From the NCBI GenBank assembly GCA_965197825.1, contig CBDANW010000003.1, forward strand, positions 1,240,001-1,304,000: DNA of 64,000 nt. Reading direction: 5' to 3'. Positions 1 to 8,787 of this stretch are shown here, in pieces. The translations under genes and the position numbers were made by a program. This stretch comes from CBDANW01 sp965197825. GTDB taxonomy: Bacteria; Acidobacteriota; Vicinamibacteria; Marinacidobacterales; DATDRI01. Below the pieces are notes generated by a model, which was not told the DNA's origin, made no database searches, and saw only the letters and a program-made list of their open reading frames with translations. How positions within the stretch are numbered: position 1 is the first letter of the stretch; every line of letters begins with the position of its first letter.

Positions 1-1422
1 GATGCCGATACACCCTCCAAACCCTTCGGCGGCCCCGGAGAGATCACGTTCACGCCGGATAGCCGGTCCCTGGTGTTCGTGGCTCGCGACGTCGGCCGCG
101 AGGAAGCGTGGTCCACCAACTTCGATCTCCATGTCGTTGCTGCGGACGGTGCTTCACCCGCCCGCTTGCTGACCGAGTCGAACCAGGCTTGGGACACGAA
201 TCCGGTGTTTTCGCCGGACGGCCAAACGCTCGCTTACCTGGCGATGTCCAGAGTTGGCTACGAATCAGACCGCTACCGCGTCGTGCTCCGTTCCTGGCCA
301 GACGGCGAGCCCCGCGTACTAACCGAAGACTGGGATCGCTCGCCGCATTCGCTGGTCTGGTCCGCGGATAGCGACACACTCTACGCTGCCGCCGCCAACT
401 TGGGTCAGGGCTCCCTTTTCGCAATTGATGCGACAACGGGCGCCGTACGCACCGTGGTCGAACAAGGTACGGTTCGCTCCCCTGCCGTCGCCGGCGAGCG
501 TATCGTGTTCGGGCTCGAACATCTGCGATCCCCGATAGAGCTTCACTCGGTCGGTCCAGACGGCACCGATCTCTCGCCCATCACTAGCATCAATGCCGAC
601 AGAGTCGCGGCGGCACGCATGGGCGAGCCCGAGCAGTTCACGTTTCAGGGCTGGAACGACGAGACCGTCTATGGCTATATCGTCAAGCCTGCCGACTTCG
701 ATCCCAGCCAGAGATACCCGGTCGCCTTCTTGATTCATGGAGGCCCACAGGGATCGTTCGGTAATAATTTTCACTACCGCTGGAACCCTCAGGCCTATGC
801 CGGCGCGGGCTACGCCGTGGTCATGGTCGACTTTCACGGCTCGACCGGTTACGGCCAGGCGTTCACCGATTCCATCCGCGGGGACTGGGGCGGCAAGCCG
901 CTCATGGATCTGGTCGAGGGACTGGACGCGGCACTCGAGCGTTATCCCTGGATGGATGGTGAGAGGGTGGCCGGCCTCGGTGCGTCGTTCGGCGGCTACA
1001 TGGTCAACTGGATCGCCGGCAAGTGGCCGAATCGATTCCGGTGCCTGGTCAACCATGACGGCAATCTAGACGAACGGACGGCGTACTACGCGACCGAAGA
1101 GCTCTGGTTCCCGGAATGGGATCACGAAGGCACGCCGTGGCAGAACCCCGAGGGCTATCGCAACCACAATCCCGTCGACTTCGTTCAGAACTGGCGCACG
1201 CCCATGCTCGTCGTTCACGGCGCGCGGGACTTTCGCGTGGTGGAGACCCAGGGTTTCGCGACGTTCACCGCATTACAGCGGCGAGGCATCCCGAGCAAGC
1301 TGCTGTACTTTCCCGACGAGAACCACTGGATCCTGAAGCCGGCCAACTCCATCCAATGGCACGAGACCGTGCTGGAGTGGCTGGATCAGTGGGTGGGGGA
1401 GGACAGTTCGTCGGCCAACTAG
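1..1422 (+). CDS. S9 family prolyl oligopeptidase / dipeptidyl aminopeptidase, 5' truncated by window edge
   Basis: The reading frame is already open at base 1, so the N-terminus lies outside the window. The first ~200 codons read as TolB/WD40-like beta-propeller repeats (TPDSRSLVF, SPDGQTLAYL). The C-terminal part is an alpha/beta-hydrolase with the S9 triad: nucleophile Ser in GASFGGY (codon ~329 counted from base 1), Asp in HGARDFRV and His in DENHWI. The oxyanion segment HGGPQGSFG precedes it. Family members cleave short peptides, often in the periplasm; no signal peptide can be assessed here. The stop at 1420-1422 is followed by a long palindrome. The family call is firm; the substrate is unknown. 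Confidence 0.93.
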   Translation, partial: DADTPSKPFGGPGEITFTPDSRSLVFVARDVGREEAWSTNFDLHVVAADGASPARLLTESNQAWDTNPVFSPDGQTLAYLAMSRVGYESDRYRVVLRSWPDGEPRVLTEDWDRSPHSLVWSADSDTLYAAAANLGQGSLFAIDATTGAVRTVVEQGTVRSPAVAGERIVFGLEHLRSPIELHSVGPDGTDLSPITSINADRVAAARMGEPEQFTFQGWNDETVYGYIVKPADFDPSQRYPVAFLIHGGPQGSFGNNFHYRWNPQAYAGAGYAVVMVDFHGSTGYGQAFTDSIRGDWGGKPLMDLVEGLDAALERYPWMDGERVAGLGASFGGYMVNWIAGKWPNRFRCLVNHDGNLDERTAYYATEELWFPEWDHEGTPWQNPEGYRNHNPVDFVQNWRTPMLVVHGARDFRVVETQGFATFTALQRRGIPSKLLYFPDENHWILKPANSIQWHETVLEWLDQWVGEDSSSAN

Positions 1423-1436
1423 TGCTCGCCCCTTTT

Positions 1437-1507
1437 GAATTTCGGGGACAGCTACTTAATCTTGAATCGTGGGGCACCACAAGATTAAGTAGCTGTCCCC
1501 GAAATTC
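1437..1507. repeat. Perfect 27-bp inverted repeat (REP/RAYT-type palindrome)
   Basis: Arms at 1437-1463 and 1481-1507 are exact reverse complements, separated by a 17-nt loop that contains a small inner GTGG/CCAC stem. The arm contains GGGGACAGCTACTTAAT. As I recall, this core occurs in palindromes linked to REP-associated tyrosine (Y1) transposases in many bacteria. No Y1 transposase is present in this window, so the copy would depend on one elsewhere. It lies 14 bp after the peptidase stop and could also act as an mRNA-end hairpin, although it has no T-tract. Confidence 0.8.
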
Positions 1508-1569
1508 AGCACATTGCCCGACGTTGATATGGGTTACGGCCAAATCCGCGCTGGATCCCTTGCACGGCC

Positions 1570-1599
1570 TTGCTTTCAGAGCCGCGCTTCTGCTACATT
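1570..1599 (+). promoter_or_regulatory. Possible sigma70-type promoter of the polysaccharide block
   Basis: TTGCTT (1570-1575) and TACATT (1594-1599) are separated by 18 bp, about 100 bp upstream of the first glycosyltransferase. This is a sequence match only; such matches are common by chance. Confidence 0.22.
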
Positions 1600-1701
1600 C
1601 TGCTGGGGTTAGGCGCCATCCCTTCTTAGAAAGTTGCCGTCACGCTCGTAATCGCCGTTGGCCAGCCATCGTCGCGCCGATAGAGGCCTGCTTCAATCTC
1701 A

Positions 1702-2871
1702 ATGCGAATCGCTCTCGACGCAAGAAAAATCAACGATTTCGGGATCGGGACCTATATCCGCAACCTGATCAAGCACCTTCCCATCGTCGATCCCGACACC
1801 CAATACTTCCCGTTATGCTATCCGCGGGACGAGGCGCTCGTCAGCTCGCTCAATCCCGACTGCACGCCGGTCCGGGTGAGCTCACCCAACTATTCGCTAC
1901 GCGAGCACGTGGCGATCCCGGCCATCCTCAGGCGCCTGCGCGTGCAGCTCTTTCACACGCCTCACTACGTGCTACCCATGCTGACGCCCTGCCCATCCGT
2001 GGTCACAATCCACGATGTCATCCACCTGCTCTTCCCGCAATACCTTCCGTCCCGCTTCGCGGTTCACTACGCCCGTTTCATGATCCGCCGGGCTACCGAG
2101 AAGGCCGAGCTTGTGCTCACCGTTTCCGATTCCTCCAAGGGGGATCTACTGACCTTCTTCGAGGTCCCTCCGGAGAAAATCGTGGTGATCCCCAATGGGC
2201 TCAACAGTTCCATGACCGAAGACCTTCCGCCTCAAGAACTGGCCCGGGTCAAGGAGAGATTCCAGATCTTCGGGCGAACCGCTCTCTTCGTCGGAAACAT
2301 CAAACCGCACAAGAACGTCGAGCGACTCATCGCCGCGTTCGCCAAGGTCCGGGAGCACGAAGAGTTCAATGATCTCACGCTCATCATCGTGGGCGACGAC
2401 ATCTCTAAGTACCCGTCGCTCCGCCGCACCGTAGAACGTCACCAAGTTCGTGGCCACGTCCGCTTTTTCGGTTACGTTCCAGAGCCGACCTTGGTGGCGC
2501 TATACAAGATCGCCGATGTCTTCGTCTTCCCGTCCCTCTACGAGGGCTTCGGACTGCCACCCCTCGAAGCCATGGCCAACGGAACTCCCGTGGTAACGTC
2601 GAACATCTCCTCCTTGCCCGAAGTCGTGGGAGAGGCCGCCCTCACGGTCGACCCATACAACATCGACAAAATCTCTACGGCAATCCGCCGGATACTGACC
2701 GACCGTGACCTGCGGAGCCGGCTCATCACCGACGGTTACGAGCGGGCCAAGCAGTTCTCGTGGCAGGGGTCGGTAAACCAAGTGCATCGCGCCTACCAAC
2801 AGGCCTTGGGGGCGGTCGAAGCCACATCGAAGACGGCACAGGCAACGCATGCAGGTCGCACTGATTCATGA
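1702..2871 (+). CDS. GT4-type glycosyltransferase, probable exopolysaccharide assembly
   Basis: 389 aa, GT-B fold. The N-terminal domain starts MRIALDARKI with the glycine-bearing FGIGTYIRNL loop. The C-terminal domain has FVGNIKPHKN and the nucleotide-sugar E-x7-E motif in YEGFGLPPLEAM (about E281 and E289). GT4 enzymes transfer sugar from an NDP-sugar with retention, usually at the cytoplasmic face onto a lipid-linked glycan. The gene opens a tight cluster and overlaps the next glycosyltransferase by 23 nt, indicating co-translation. The sugar and acceptor cannot be read from sequence. Confidence 0.93.
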   Translation: MRIALDARKINDFGIGTYIRNLIKHLPIVDPDTQYFPLCYPRDEALVSSLNPDCTPVRVSSPNYSLREHVAIPAILRRLRVQLFHTPHYVLPMLTPCPSVVTIHDVIHLLFPQYLPSRFAVHYARFMIRRATEKAELVLTVSDSSKGDLLTFFEVPPEKIVVIPNGLNSSMTEDLPPQELARVKERFQIFGRTALFVGNIKPHKNVERLIAAFAKVREHEEFNDLTLIIVGDDISKYPSLRRTVERHQVRGHVRFFGYVPEPTLVALYKIADVFVFPSLYEGFGLPPLEAMANGTPVVTSNISSLPEVVGEAALTVDPYNIDKISTAIRRILTDRDLRSRLITDGYERAKQFSWQGSVNQVHRAYQQALGAVEATSKTAQATHAGRTDS

Positions 2872-3937
2872 CTGGCTCACCGGGCTCCGGGGCGGCGAAA
2901 AAGTCCTGGAGGTCCTCTGTGAGCTATTCCCCCAGGCGACATTGTTCACCATGGTGCACGTTCCGAACTCGACGAGCGACATCATCGAGTCCCATTCGAT
3001 CCGCACCGCCTTCACTCAAAGACTTCCTGGTGTAAAGAAGATCTACCGTTGGTACTTACCGCTCTACCCGTGGGCGGTGGAGTCACTCGATCTCGAGGGC
3101 TTCGATCTCATCCTCTCGAGCAGTCATTGCGTGGCAAAGGGAGCCACTCCGCCGGCCGGGGCGGTCCATATCTGTTATTGCCACACACCGATGCGCTACG
3201 TGTGGGACCGTTTTCCCGACTACTTCGGCAACGGGCTCAAGGCACGTCTGCTCTACGGGCCGATTGCCGGCTACCTGCGTAGATGGGACGTAGCCTCGGC
3301 GGACCGCGTCCACAGTTTCGTTGCCAACTCGAAGCACGTCGCGGGACGCATCCATAAGTACTACGGCCGGGAAACAGAAGCCGTCATCTATCCCCCCGTC
3401 GACACCGATGCCTTTGTGCCCGGCGACAACGAACCCGAGGACTTCTATCTGATCGTCTCGGCCCTCGTGCCCTATAAACGGCTCGACCTGGCCATCGACG
3501 CATTCCGTCGACGGCCCGAACGGCTTCTCATCGTGGGAACGGGACCGGAGGAAAGGCGGCTGCGGGAGAGAGCCGCACCAAACGTGCAGTTCCTGGGTAG
3601 TCTCTCGCAGAAGGAGCTACTTCCACTCTATCAACGCTGCCGGGCAACCCTGCTACCAGGTGTCGAGGACTTCGGAATCGCCCTGGTGGAGAGCCAGGCC
3701 TGCGGCCGGCCGGTCGTTGCCTTTGCCGAGGGGGGAGCGCTGGAGTCGGTAAGAGACGAGGAGACCGGCGTCTTCTTCGCGGAAAGCTCCTCGGAGGCCC
3801 TATCCGACGCAATTGACAGGGTTTTTTCACTGCGTTCTAATAGAAAGACCCTAAGGAGCTGGGCGCTGCGCTTTTCTCGCCAACGTTTCAAGACAGAGAT
3901 GAAGGCATTCATCGACCGCAAGCTCGCTGGGGAATAA
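2849..3937 (+). CDS. GT4-type glycosyltransferase (second of pair)
   Basis: 362 aa. It starts MQVALIHDWLTGLRGGEK, typical of WbaZ/mannosyltransferase-like GT4 enzymes. CYCHTPMRYVWD lies mid N-domain, and VSALVPYKRLDLAI plus the E-x7-E segment EDFGIALVE (about E273 and E281) in the C-domain. It overlaps the previous gene by 23 nt and is followed 9 nt later by the initiating glycosylphosphotransferase, so it very likely adds an early sugar of the same repeat unit. Specificity is unknown. Confidence 0.93.
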   Translation: MQVALIHDWLTGLRGGEKVLEVLCELFPQATLFTMVHVPNSTSDIIESHSIRTAFTQRLPGVKKIYRWYLPLYPWAVESLDLEGFDLILSSSHCVAKGATPPAGAVHICYCHTPMRYVWDRFPDYFGNGLKARLLYGPIAGYLRRWDVASADRVHSFVANSKHVAGRIHKYYGRETEAVIYPPVDTDAFVPGDNEPEDFYLIVSALVPYKRLDLAIDAFRRRPERLLIVGTGPEERRLRERAAPNVQFLGSLSQKELLPLYQRCRATLLPGVEDFGIALVESQACGRPVVAFAEGGALESVRDEETGVFFAESSSEALSDAIDRVFSLRSNRKTLRSWALRFSRQRFKTEMKAFIDRKLAGE

Positions 3938-3946
3938 CTTGCACCG

Positions 3947-5386
3947 ATGGTCAAGCAGCAGAGCCGAATCCTAACCGGCTTCTACCTACTCGGCGATCTC
4001 GCCGCCACCTACGTCGCTTTCTTTCTCGCTTACTTCGTTCGCTTCAACGTCCAAATCGTCGAGGTCACCAAAGGCGTCAGCCCCTTTCGCCAGTACCTCC
4101 TGCTCATCCCTCTCATCAGCGTTTTGTGGCCGCTCCTCTTCTATCTACACGGTCTCTACAACCTGAGGCGACTCCGTTCACGGGTCGACGAGCTCTTCAG
4201 CATCATCTGGGCGGTCGCCATGGGAACTGCGGCCACCTTGTTCGTGGCGTTGTATCTACGGGTCTACTACTTCTATGGTCCCCCGGAGATATCCGGCCAG
4301 TACGAGTTCTCGCAGATCGTCCTGGGTTTGTTCGTAATCTTCGACGTGATCCTATTAGTCCTCACGCGGTCAGCCATTCGCAGGCATCGAGAGGCACGTT
4401 GGCGGCTCGGCGAAGGCCTGCGCAACATCTTGATCGCCGGAGCGGGAGAGCTCGGCCGTTCGGTGGCCGATAAGTTCATCGACCACGGGGAGCTTGGGTT
4501 TCGCGTTTTGGGCTTCCTCGACGACCGCATGCGGGGAGAGTACGCCGGCTACCGGGGTCTGCCGATCTTGGGAACGCTCGACGAAGTGGAAGACGTCGTG
4601 GCCTCCCGCCAGATCGCGTCTCTATACGTGGCGTTGCCTCTCGAAGAACACGACAAGATCAAAACTCTCATTTCGTTTGGGAGTGGAGAGGGGCTCGACG
4701 TAAAGGTAGCCTGGGACTACCTGACTAACGTGGCACTGCGCGCAGGCGTCGAGGACCTGGACGGAATTCCCGTCATCAGTCTCGCGGAATCACCGATTCA
4801 GGGGTGGAACTGGGTTCAGAAAAGAACGATGGACATTTGCTTGTCAGCCGCCCTCCTGGCGCTCGCAGCGTTTCCCTTCGCGCTGATCGCGGCCCTCATC
4901 AAGCTGACTTCCAAAGGCCCGGTTTTTTACGAGCAGGAACGTATGGGGCTTGACGGGAAACCCTTCACAATTTACAAGTTTCGTTCCATGCAGGAAGACG
5001 CGGAAAGGGAAACCGGCCCCGTTTGGGCCAACCCGAACGACCCGAGAAGGACCGCGTTTGGAACCATTCTCCGTCGCCTCAGCATCGACGAACTGCCGCA
5101 GCTTTACAACGTGCTGAGGGGCGATATGTCGCTAGTTGGGCCTCGCCCGGAACGGCCGAGTTTCGTTCAGAAGTTCAAGGAGCGCATCCCTCAGTACATG
5201 CTTCGCCACAAGGTGAAATCCGGAATGACTGGATGGGCTCAGGTCAATGGATGGCGAGGAAACACTTCCATCGAAAAACGCATCGAGCACGACCTCTATT
5301 ACATCGAGAACTGGACCCTGGGATTGGACCTCAAGATCTTGTGGCTGACTTTTTCGGAAGTCTTCCTCCATCGTCACGCCTACTGA
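3947..5386 (+). CDS. Exopolysaccharide polyprenyl glycosylphosphotransferase (WcaJ/WbaP family)
   Basis: 479 aa with the family's usual three-part layout. The first ~150 residues hold four or so membrane helices (LGDLAATYVAFFLAYFVRF onward). Next is a Rossmann-like CoA-binding-type domain (ILIAGAGELGRSVADKF). The C-terminal sugar-phosphate transferase domain follows, with KRTMDICLS, the GPVFYEQERMG segment, KFRSM, SIDELPQLYNVL and LVGPRPE. It moves a hexose-1-phosphate from a UDP-sugar onto undecaprenyl phosphate at the inner membrane, the first step of repeat-unit synthesis. Its place between two glycosyltransferases and a UDP-sugar enzyme supports that role. The sugar (Glc or Gal) is not determinable. 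Confidence 0.95.
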   Translation: MVKQQSRILTGFYLLGDLAATYVAFFLAYFVRFNVQIVEVTKGVSPFRQYLLLIPLISVLWPLLFYLHGLYNLRRLRSRVDELFSIIWAVAMGTAATLFVALYLRVYYFYGPPEISGQYEFSQIVLGLFVIFDVILLVLTRSAIRRHREARWRLGEGLRNILIAGAGELGRSVADKFIDHGELGFRVLGFLDDRMRGEYAGYRGLPILGTLDEVEDVVASRQIASLYVALPLEEHDKIKTLISFGSGEGLDVKVAWDYLTNVALRAGVEDLDGIPVISLAESPIQGWNWVQKRTMDICLSAALLALAAFPFALIAALIKLTSKGPVFYEQERMGLDGKPFTIYKFRSMQEDAERETGPVWANPNDPRRTAFGTILRRLSIDELPQLYNVLRGDMSLVGPRPERPSFVQKFKERIPQYMLRHKVKSGMTGWAQVNGWRGNTSIEKRIEHDLYYIENWTLGLDLKILWLTFSEVFLHRHAY

Positions 5387-5395
5387 GCCTCCCTA

Positions 5396-6337
5396 TTGCC
5401 TAGCGAGCGGGTTCTCATCACCGGTGCTGCCGGCTTTATCGGCTCACATCTCGTGGACTATCTCCTCGAGCGCGACTATGAAGTCATTGGGATGGACAAT
5501 TTCATCACCGGCAACAAGTCCAACCTGGAGCACATCAATAGCCCGGCGTTCTCCTTCGTCGAGCACGACGTGACCGAGGAGATCGTCGTCGAGGGTCCGC
5601 TCGACTACATTCTTCACTTCTCGAGCCCCGCCAGCCCCATCGACTACCTGGAGCTTCCCATCCAAACGCTAAAGGTTGGCTCGTTGGGTACGCACAAGAC
5701 GCTCGGGCTGGCACTCGCCAAGGGGGCCAGGTTCCTCCTGGCCTCGACGTCGGAGGTCTACGGAGATCCGCTGGTCCATCCTCAAAAAGAAGATTACTGG
5801 GGCAACGTGAACCCTATCGGCCCGCGCGGCGTCTACGACGAGGCCAAGCGTTTCGCCGAGGCCATGTCGACGGCCTATCATCGTTACCACGGCGTCGACG
5901 TCAAGATCGCTCGAATCTTCAACACCTACGGGCCGCGAATGCGCGTCCACGACGGTCGGGCCATCCCCGCATTCATCAACCAGTCGTTGCAGGGCGAACC
6001 GCTGTCGGTTTTTGGAGATGGCAGCCAGACCCGAAGCTTCTGCTACATCAGCGATCTCGTGGAGGGACTCATTCGCCTAGTCCGTAGCGATTTCAACGAG
6101 CCCGTCAATCTGGGCAATCCGACGGAGATGACGATCCTTCAGCTCGCCGAGGCCATCAAGAAGATCACCGGTTCAGCCGCCGATATCGCCTACAAACCGT
6201 TGCCGGTGGACGATCCGCGAGTCCGTCAGCCCGACATCACTCGGGCCCGGACCATCTTGAATTGGGAGCCCAGCGTTTCCCTCGACGAGGGCTTGTCACG
6301 GACCGTGGACTACTTCAGAACCAAGCTAGGCGCGTAG
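5396..6337 (+). CDS. uxs: UDP-glucuronate decarboxylase (UDP-xylose synthase), NAD-dependent SDR
   Basis: 313 aa, the normal length for soluble UXS. NAD-binding GAAGFIGSHL is at the N-terminus; STSEVYGDP and Y147-x3-K151 (YDEAKRF) form the SDR active site. The segment HDGRAIPAFINQ and the C-terminal DDPRVRQPDI are characteristic of UDP-glucuronate decarboxylases rather than 4-epimerases. The product would be UDP-xylose for the adjacent glycosyltransferases. The start is TTG at 5396, 9 nt after the previous stop; no in-frame ATG precedes the nucleotide-binding motif. A general NDP-sugar epimerase is the alternative. Confidence 0.88.
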   Translation: MPSERVLITGAAGFIGSHLVDYLLERDYEVIGMDNFITGNKSNLEHINSPAFSFVEHDVTEEIVVEGPLDYILHFSSPASPIDYLELPIQTLKVGSLGTHKTLGLALAKGARFLLASTSEVYGDPLVHPQKEDYWGNVNPIGPRGVYDEAKRFAEAMSTAYHRYHGVDVKIARIFNTYGPRMRVHDGRAIPAFINQSLQGEPLSVFGDGSQTRSFCYISDLVEGLIRLVRSDFNEPVNLGNPTEMTILQLAEAIKKITGSAADIAYKPLPVDDPRVRQPDITRARTILNWEPSVSLDEGLSRTVDYFRTKLGA

Positions 6338-6370
6338 CAGGCTAGTAAGAAACGAGTCAGCCTGCGCGAC

Positions 6371-6393
6371 GGTCGGCCGCCTGTTCGGCCGCC
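6371..6393. terminator. Hairpin between convergent genes (possible bidirectional terminator)
   Basis: CGGCCG at 6374-6379 and again at 6386-6391 form a stem with a 6-nt loop; an outer GG/CC pair extends it past a bulged T. It lies between the end of uxs (+) and the end of pgsA (-). No T-tract follows, so factor-independent termination is uncertain. Confidence 0.3.
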
Positions 6394-6419
6394 AAATTAC
6401 GTGGTTGCGTTGAGGGGAG

Positions 6420-6980
6420 CTAGTCAGGCGGCGCTTCGACTTCTCCTATGATCTTGCGGGCGTGGCCGATATAGTGAAGGCCGGACGCAAGAGTCAACGC
6501 GAGCATCATCCCCAGGAGAAGGTGAGTTAACGGAAGCACCGTTCTCCGATAATTACCCCAGAGGATCCAGAAAATGGTAAGGAGTTGAACCGTGGTGGTC
6601 GCCTTGCCCAGAAGAGACGGTGAGAAAATCTTTCTCTCCACTGCCAAATTGATCACCACGACCGTGATGAGAATCCCCACATCGCGGCTGATAACGAGGA
6701 TGGTAACCCAAACAGGAATTTGCACCGTAAGCGATGGATTTGTAATGGACAGCACGATCAACGAGGTCACTACCAGCAGCTTGTCGGCGATGGGATCCAA
6801 CATCGTGCCAAACAGCGTCATCTCGTGCCGCATGCGAGCGAACAGACCATCCAGCGCGTCGGTCACGCCCGCGATGGTGAAGACGGCCAGCGCCCAGCCG
6901 AAATAGCCGTAGACCACCAAGATGGCCAAGGCGGGCACCAGACACATCCTTAGAACGGTGAGTTGGTTGGCGAGAGTCAG
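6420..6980 (-). CDS. pgsA: CDP-alcohol phosphatidyltransferase, PgsA-like (phosphatidylglycerophosphate synthase)
   Basis: 186 aa from the start chosen here. It carries the complete CDP-alcohol phosphotransferase signature D-x2-D-G-x2-A-R-x8-G-x3-D-x3-D (begins DALDGLFAR) and several membrane helices. It condenses CDP-diacylglycerol with glycerol-3-phosphate in the inner membrane. The only ATG that gives a longer protein is at 7085, inside gdhA, and would add 35 unlike residues. A CTG at 6980-6978, 7 nt after GAGGA, yields the typical PgsA start (M)TLANQLTVLR. The downstream ATG at about 6951 would cut into the first helix. The gene directly follows gdhA on the same strand. Family call firm; CTG start inferred. 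Confidence 0.88.
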   Translation of the reverse strand: MTLANQLTVLRMCLVPALAILVVYGYFGWALAVFTIAGVTDALDGLFARMRHEMTLFGTMLDPIADKLLVVTSLIVLSITNPSLTVQIPVWVTILVISRDVGILITVVVINLAVERKIFSPSLLGKATTTVQLLTIFWILWGNYRRTVLPLTHLLLGMMLALTLASGLHYIGHARKIIGEVEAPPD

Positions 6981-7026
6981 CGGCCTTTCCTCTTTACCGG
7001 CAAGTCCTCGAGGGCCTTCAGGACCT

Positions 7027-8457
7027 CTACGGGAAGATCCCCATCTCCATATACGAGCGGGCGACCTTTTCGATGGCCACGACATAGGCCGCGGTCCGCA
7101 TGTCTTTTACTTTGTCGCGGGTGAGATAGACCTCGCGAACTTCCTCATACGCCCTGGTCATCTTCTCTTCCAAGCCGCTGTTGACCAGCGCTTCTTCGTT
7201 GGGAGGGACCGACAGTTTCTTCCGTAAGGACGCGGACAACGGTCGACCCGCCAGCTCTTCGGCGGCGATGAGAAGCGAGGCGGTCTTGGCTTCCTCGAGC
7301 CGTTTCTGAAGCAGCCCGTAGCGCATATGAGAAAGGTTCTTGCCCCACTCGAAATAGGACACCACGACGCCCCCGGCGTTGAGATACACGTCCGGGATGA
7401 GATGGATGCCGCGCTCGAGAAGAATCTCCTCCGCCTCCACCGTCGTGGGACCGTTGGCCGCCTCGGCCACGATCTTCGCTTGTATGCGCGGTGCGTTCTC
7501 CCGTGTGATCTGGTTCTCGAGAGCCGCGGGGATGAGGATGTCGCACTCCACCTCCAGGACCTCGCGTGGATCCTTCAAATCCTTCGACCCTGGAAATCCG
7601 AGGATAGTCTTCCTTTGGAGTCGATGCTGGTAGAGTGCCTCGATGTCCAGCCCCTTCTTGCTGTAGACTCCGCCGTCCCACTCCCCGACTGCCAAGATCT
7701 TGGCGCCGCATTCCGCCATCAATTTCGCGGCGTGGTAGCCGACGTTTCCGAAACCTTGTATGGCGATAGTCTTGCCTTCCACTCCCTTGCTGAGGGGCAG
7801 ATCCTTGAAGTCCTCGGGCGACTCCAAAGCCCGGCGAATGCCGAATAGGACGCCGCGGCCGGTGGCTTCTTTCCTGCCGCGAACTCCACCCTGTGTCACC
7901 GGCTTTCCGGTAACACACCCCAGGTTGTCGATGCCTCCTGGATTGAATGCGTCGTAGGTGTCCGCCATCCAAGCCATCTCCCGCTCGCCGGTGCCGACGT
8001 CGGGTGCGGGGACGTCGACCCCCGGGCCGATGAAGTTTTTCTTGATGAGCTCCGCGGTGAAGCGGCGGGTGATCTTTTCGATCTGGTCGCGAGTGTACTT
8101 CCTCGGATCGAACGAGATGCCGCCCTTGGCGCCACCATAGGGGACGTTGACGATGGCACACTTGTAGGTCATGAGAGCCGCCAGCGCGATGATCTCGTCC
8201 TGATCGACGAGCTCGCTGAACCGAATGCCCCCCTTCAACGGCTTTCGATGGTGAGAGTGTTCTGCCCTCCAGCCATGAAAGATCTCGTATGAGTCTCCGA
8301 CCCGGACCGGAAACTGAACGAAGTAGATCGCGTTGCAGGCTTTGATCTGCTCCAGCAATCCCGAGGGTAGGTCCATGGTCACCGCGGCCTTGTCGAACTG
8401 CTGGGCGACGATTCTCTTGAGGTTCAGATCCTCGGGAACATCACGACGATTGGCCAT
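7027..8457 (-). CDS. gdhA: Glutamate dehydrogenase (Glu/Leu/Phe/Val dehydrogenase family)
   Basis: 476 aa. The N-terminal dimerization domain contains the substrate loop KGGIRFSELVDQDE and the catalytic-Lys segment PYGGAKGGI; GPGVDVPAPDVGTGEREMAWM follows in pieces. The Rossmann domain has IQGFGNVGYHAA. It interconverts glutamate and 2-oxoglutarate plus ammonium with NAD(P). The acidic or polar end of the second strand that sets coenzyme preference was not resolved. A short upstream frame stops in TGATG overlapping this start codon. pgsA follows with only 46 nt between, suggesting co-transcription. Confidence 0.96.
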   Translation of the reverse strand: MANRRDVPEDLNLKRIVAQQFDKAAVTMDLPSGLLEQIKACNAIYFVQFPVRVGDSYEIFHGWRAEHSHHRKPLKGGIRFSELVDQDEIIALAALMTYKCAIVNVPYGGAKGGISFDPRKYTRDQIEKITRRFTAELIKKNFIGPGVDVPAPDVGTGEREMAWMADTYDAFNPGGIDNLGCVTGKPVTQGGVRGRKEATGRGVLFGIRRALESPEDFKDLPLSKGVEGKTIAIQGFGNVGYHAAKLMAECGAKILAVGEWDGGVYSKKGLDIEALYQHRLQRKTILGFPGSKDLKDPREVLEVECDILIPAALENQITRENAPRIQAKIVAEAANGPTTVEAEEILLERGIHLIPDVYLNAGGVVVSYFEWGKNLSHMRYGLLQKRLEEAKTASLLIAAEELAGRPLSASLRKKLSVPPNEEALVNSGLEEKMTRAYEEVREVYLTRDKVKDMRTAAYVVAIEKVARSYMEMGIFP

Positions 8458-8624
8458 CAGCGACTCCTGCGGCTTCGAGGGCCTACACCATAGGTTTCCG
8501 AGGTTGGTGCTCCCCGGGGCGAATGATCATACGGAGTCCCCAAGGAAGAATCAATCCACAGCCTGGCTAGCTCCAGCCCTTCAAGTGATGCGGGCTCAAT
8601 CACTTCAGACAGAAGGTCCGTCAT
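8457..8624 (-). CDS. Possible small upstream ORF coupled to gdhA
   Basis: 55 codons starting MTDLLSEVIEP, leucine- and acid-rich, ending in a TGA that overlaps the gdhA ATG as TGATG. No family is recognised and the ribosome-binding site is weak. It may be a leader peptide, a coupled small protein or chance. Apart from it, the 330-bp gap between gdhA and the divergent gene at 8788 shows nothing clear. Confidence 0.22.
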   Translation of the reverse strand: MTDLLSEVIEPASLEGLELARLWIDSSLGTPYDHSPRGAPTSETYGVGPRSRRSR

Positions 8625-8787
8625 GCGGAGGACGCCTTGCGTAATTGAAAATCGAGGCGATTCTGGGGCTCCCCCCGGGAGACCATTTCGTCGTATACTA
8701 CGCAGACCCAACTTCAGTAGTCCCAGTTCCCGCCGCAGGCCATTGTGGCCCGGGGCGGTGTTCGACTTGCGGTTGCAAGGAGTGCCG

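Noticed and set aside
50..1056. Long antisense and alternative frames over the S9 peptidase and most other genes
   Set aside because: High-GC coding DNA gives long shadow frames; their translations are Arg/Pro/Ser rich and without recognisable motifs.
1116..2372. 418-codon frame spanning the peptidase end, the palindrome and the first glycosyltransferase
   Set aside because: It runs through a perfect palindrome and out of frame through two well-supported genes; no motif.
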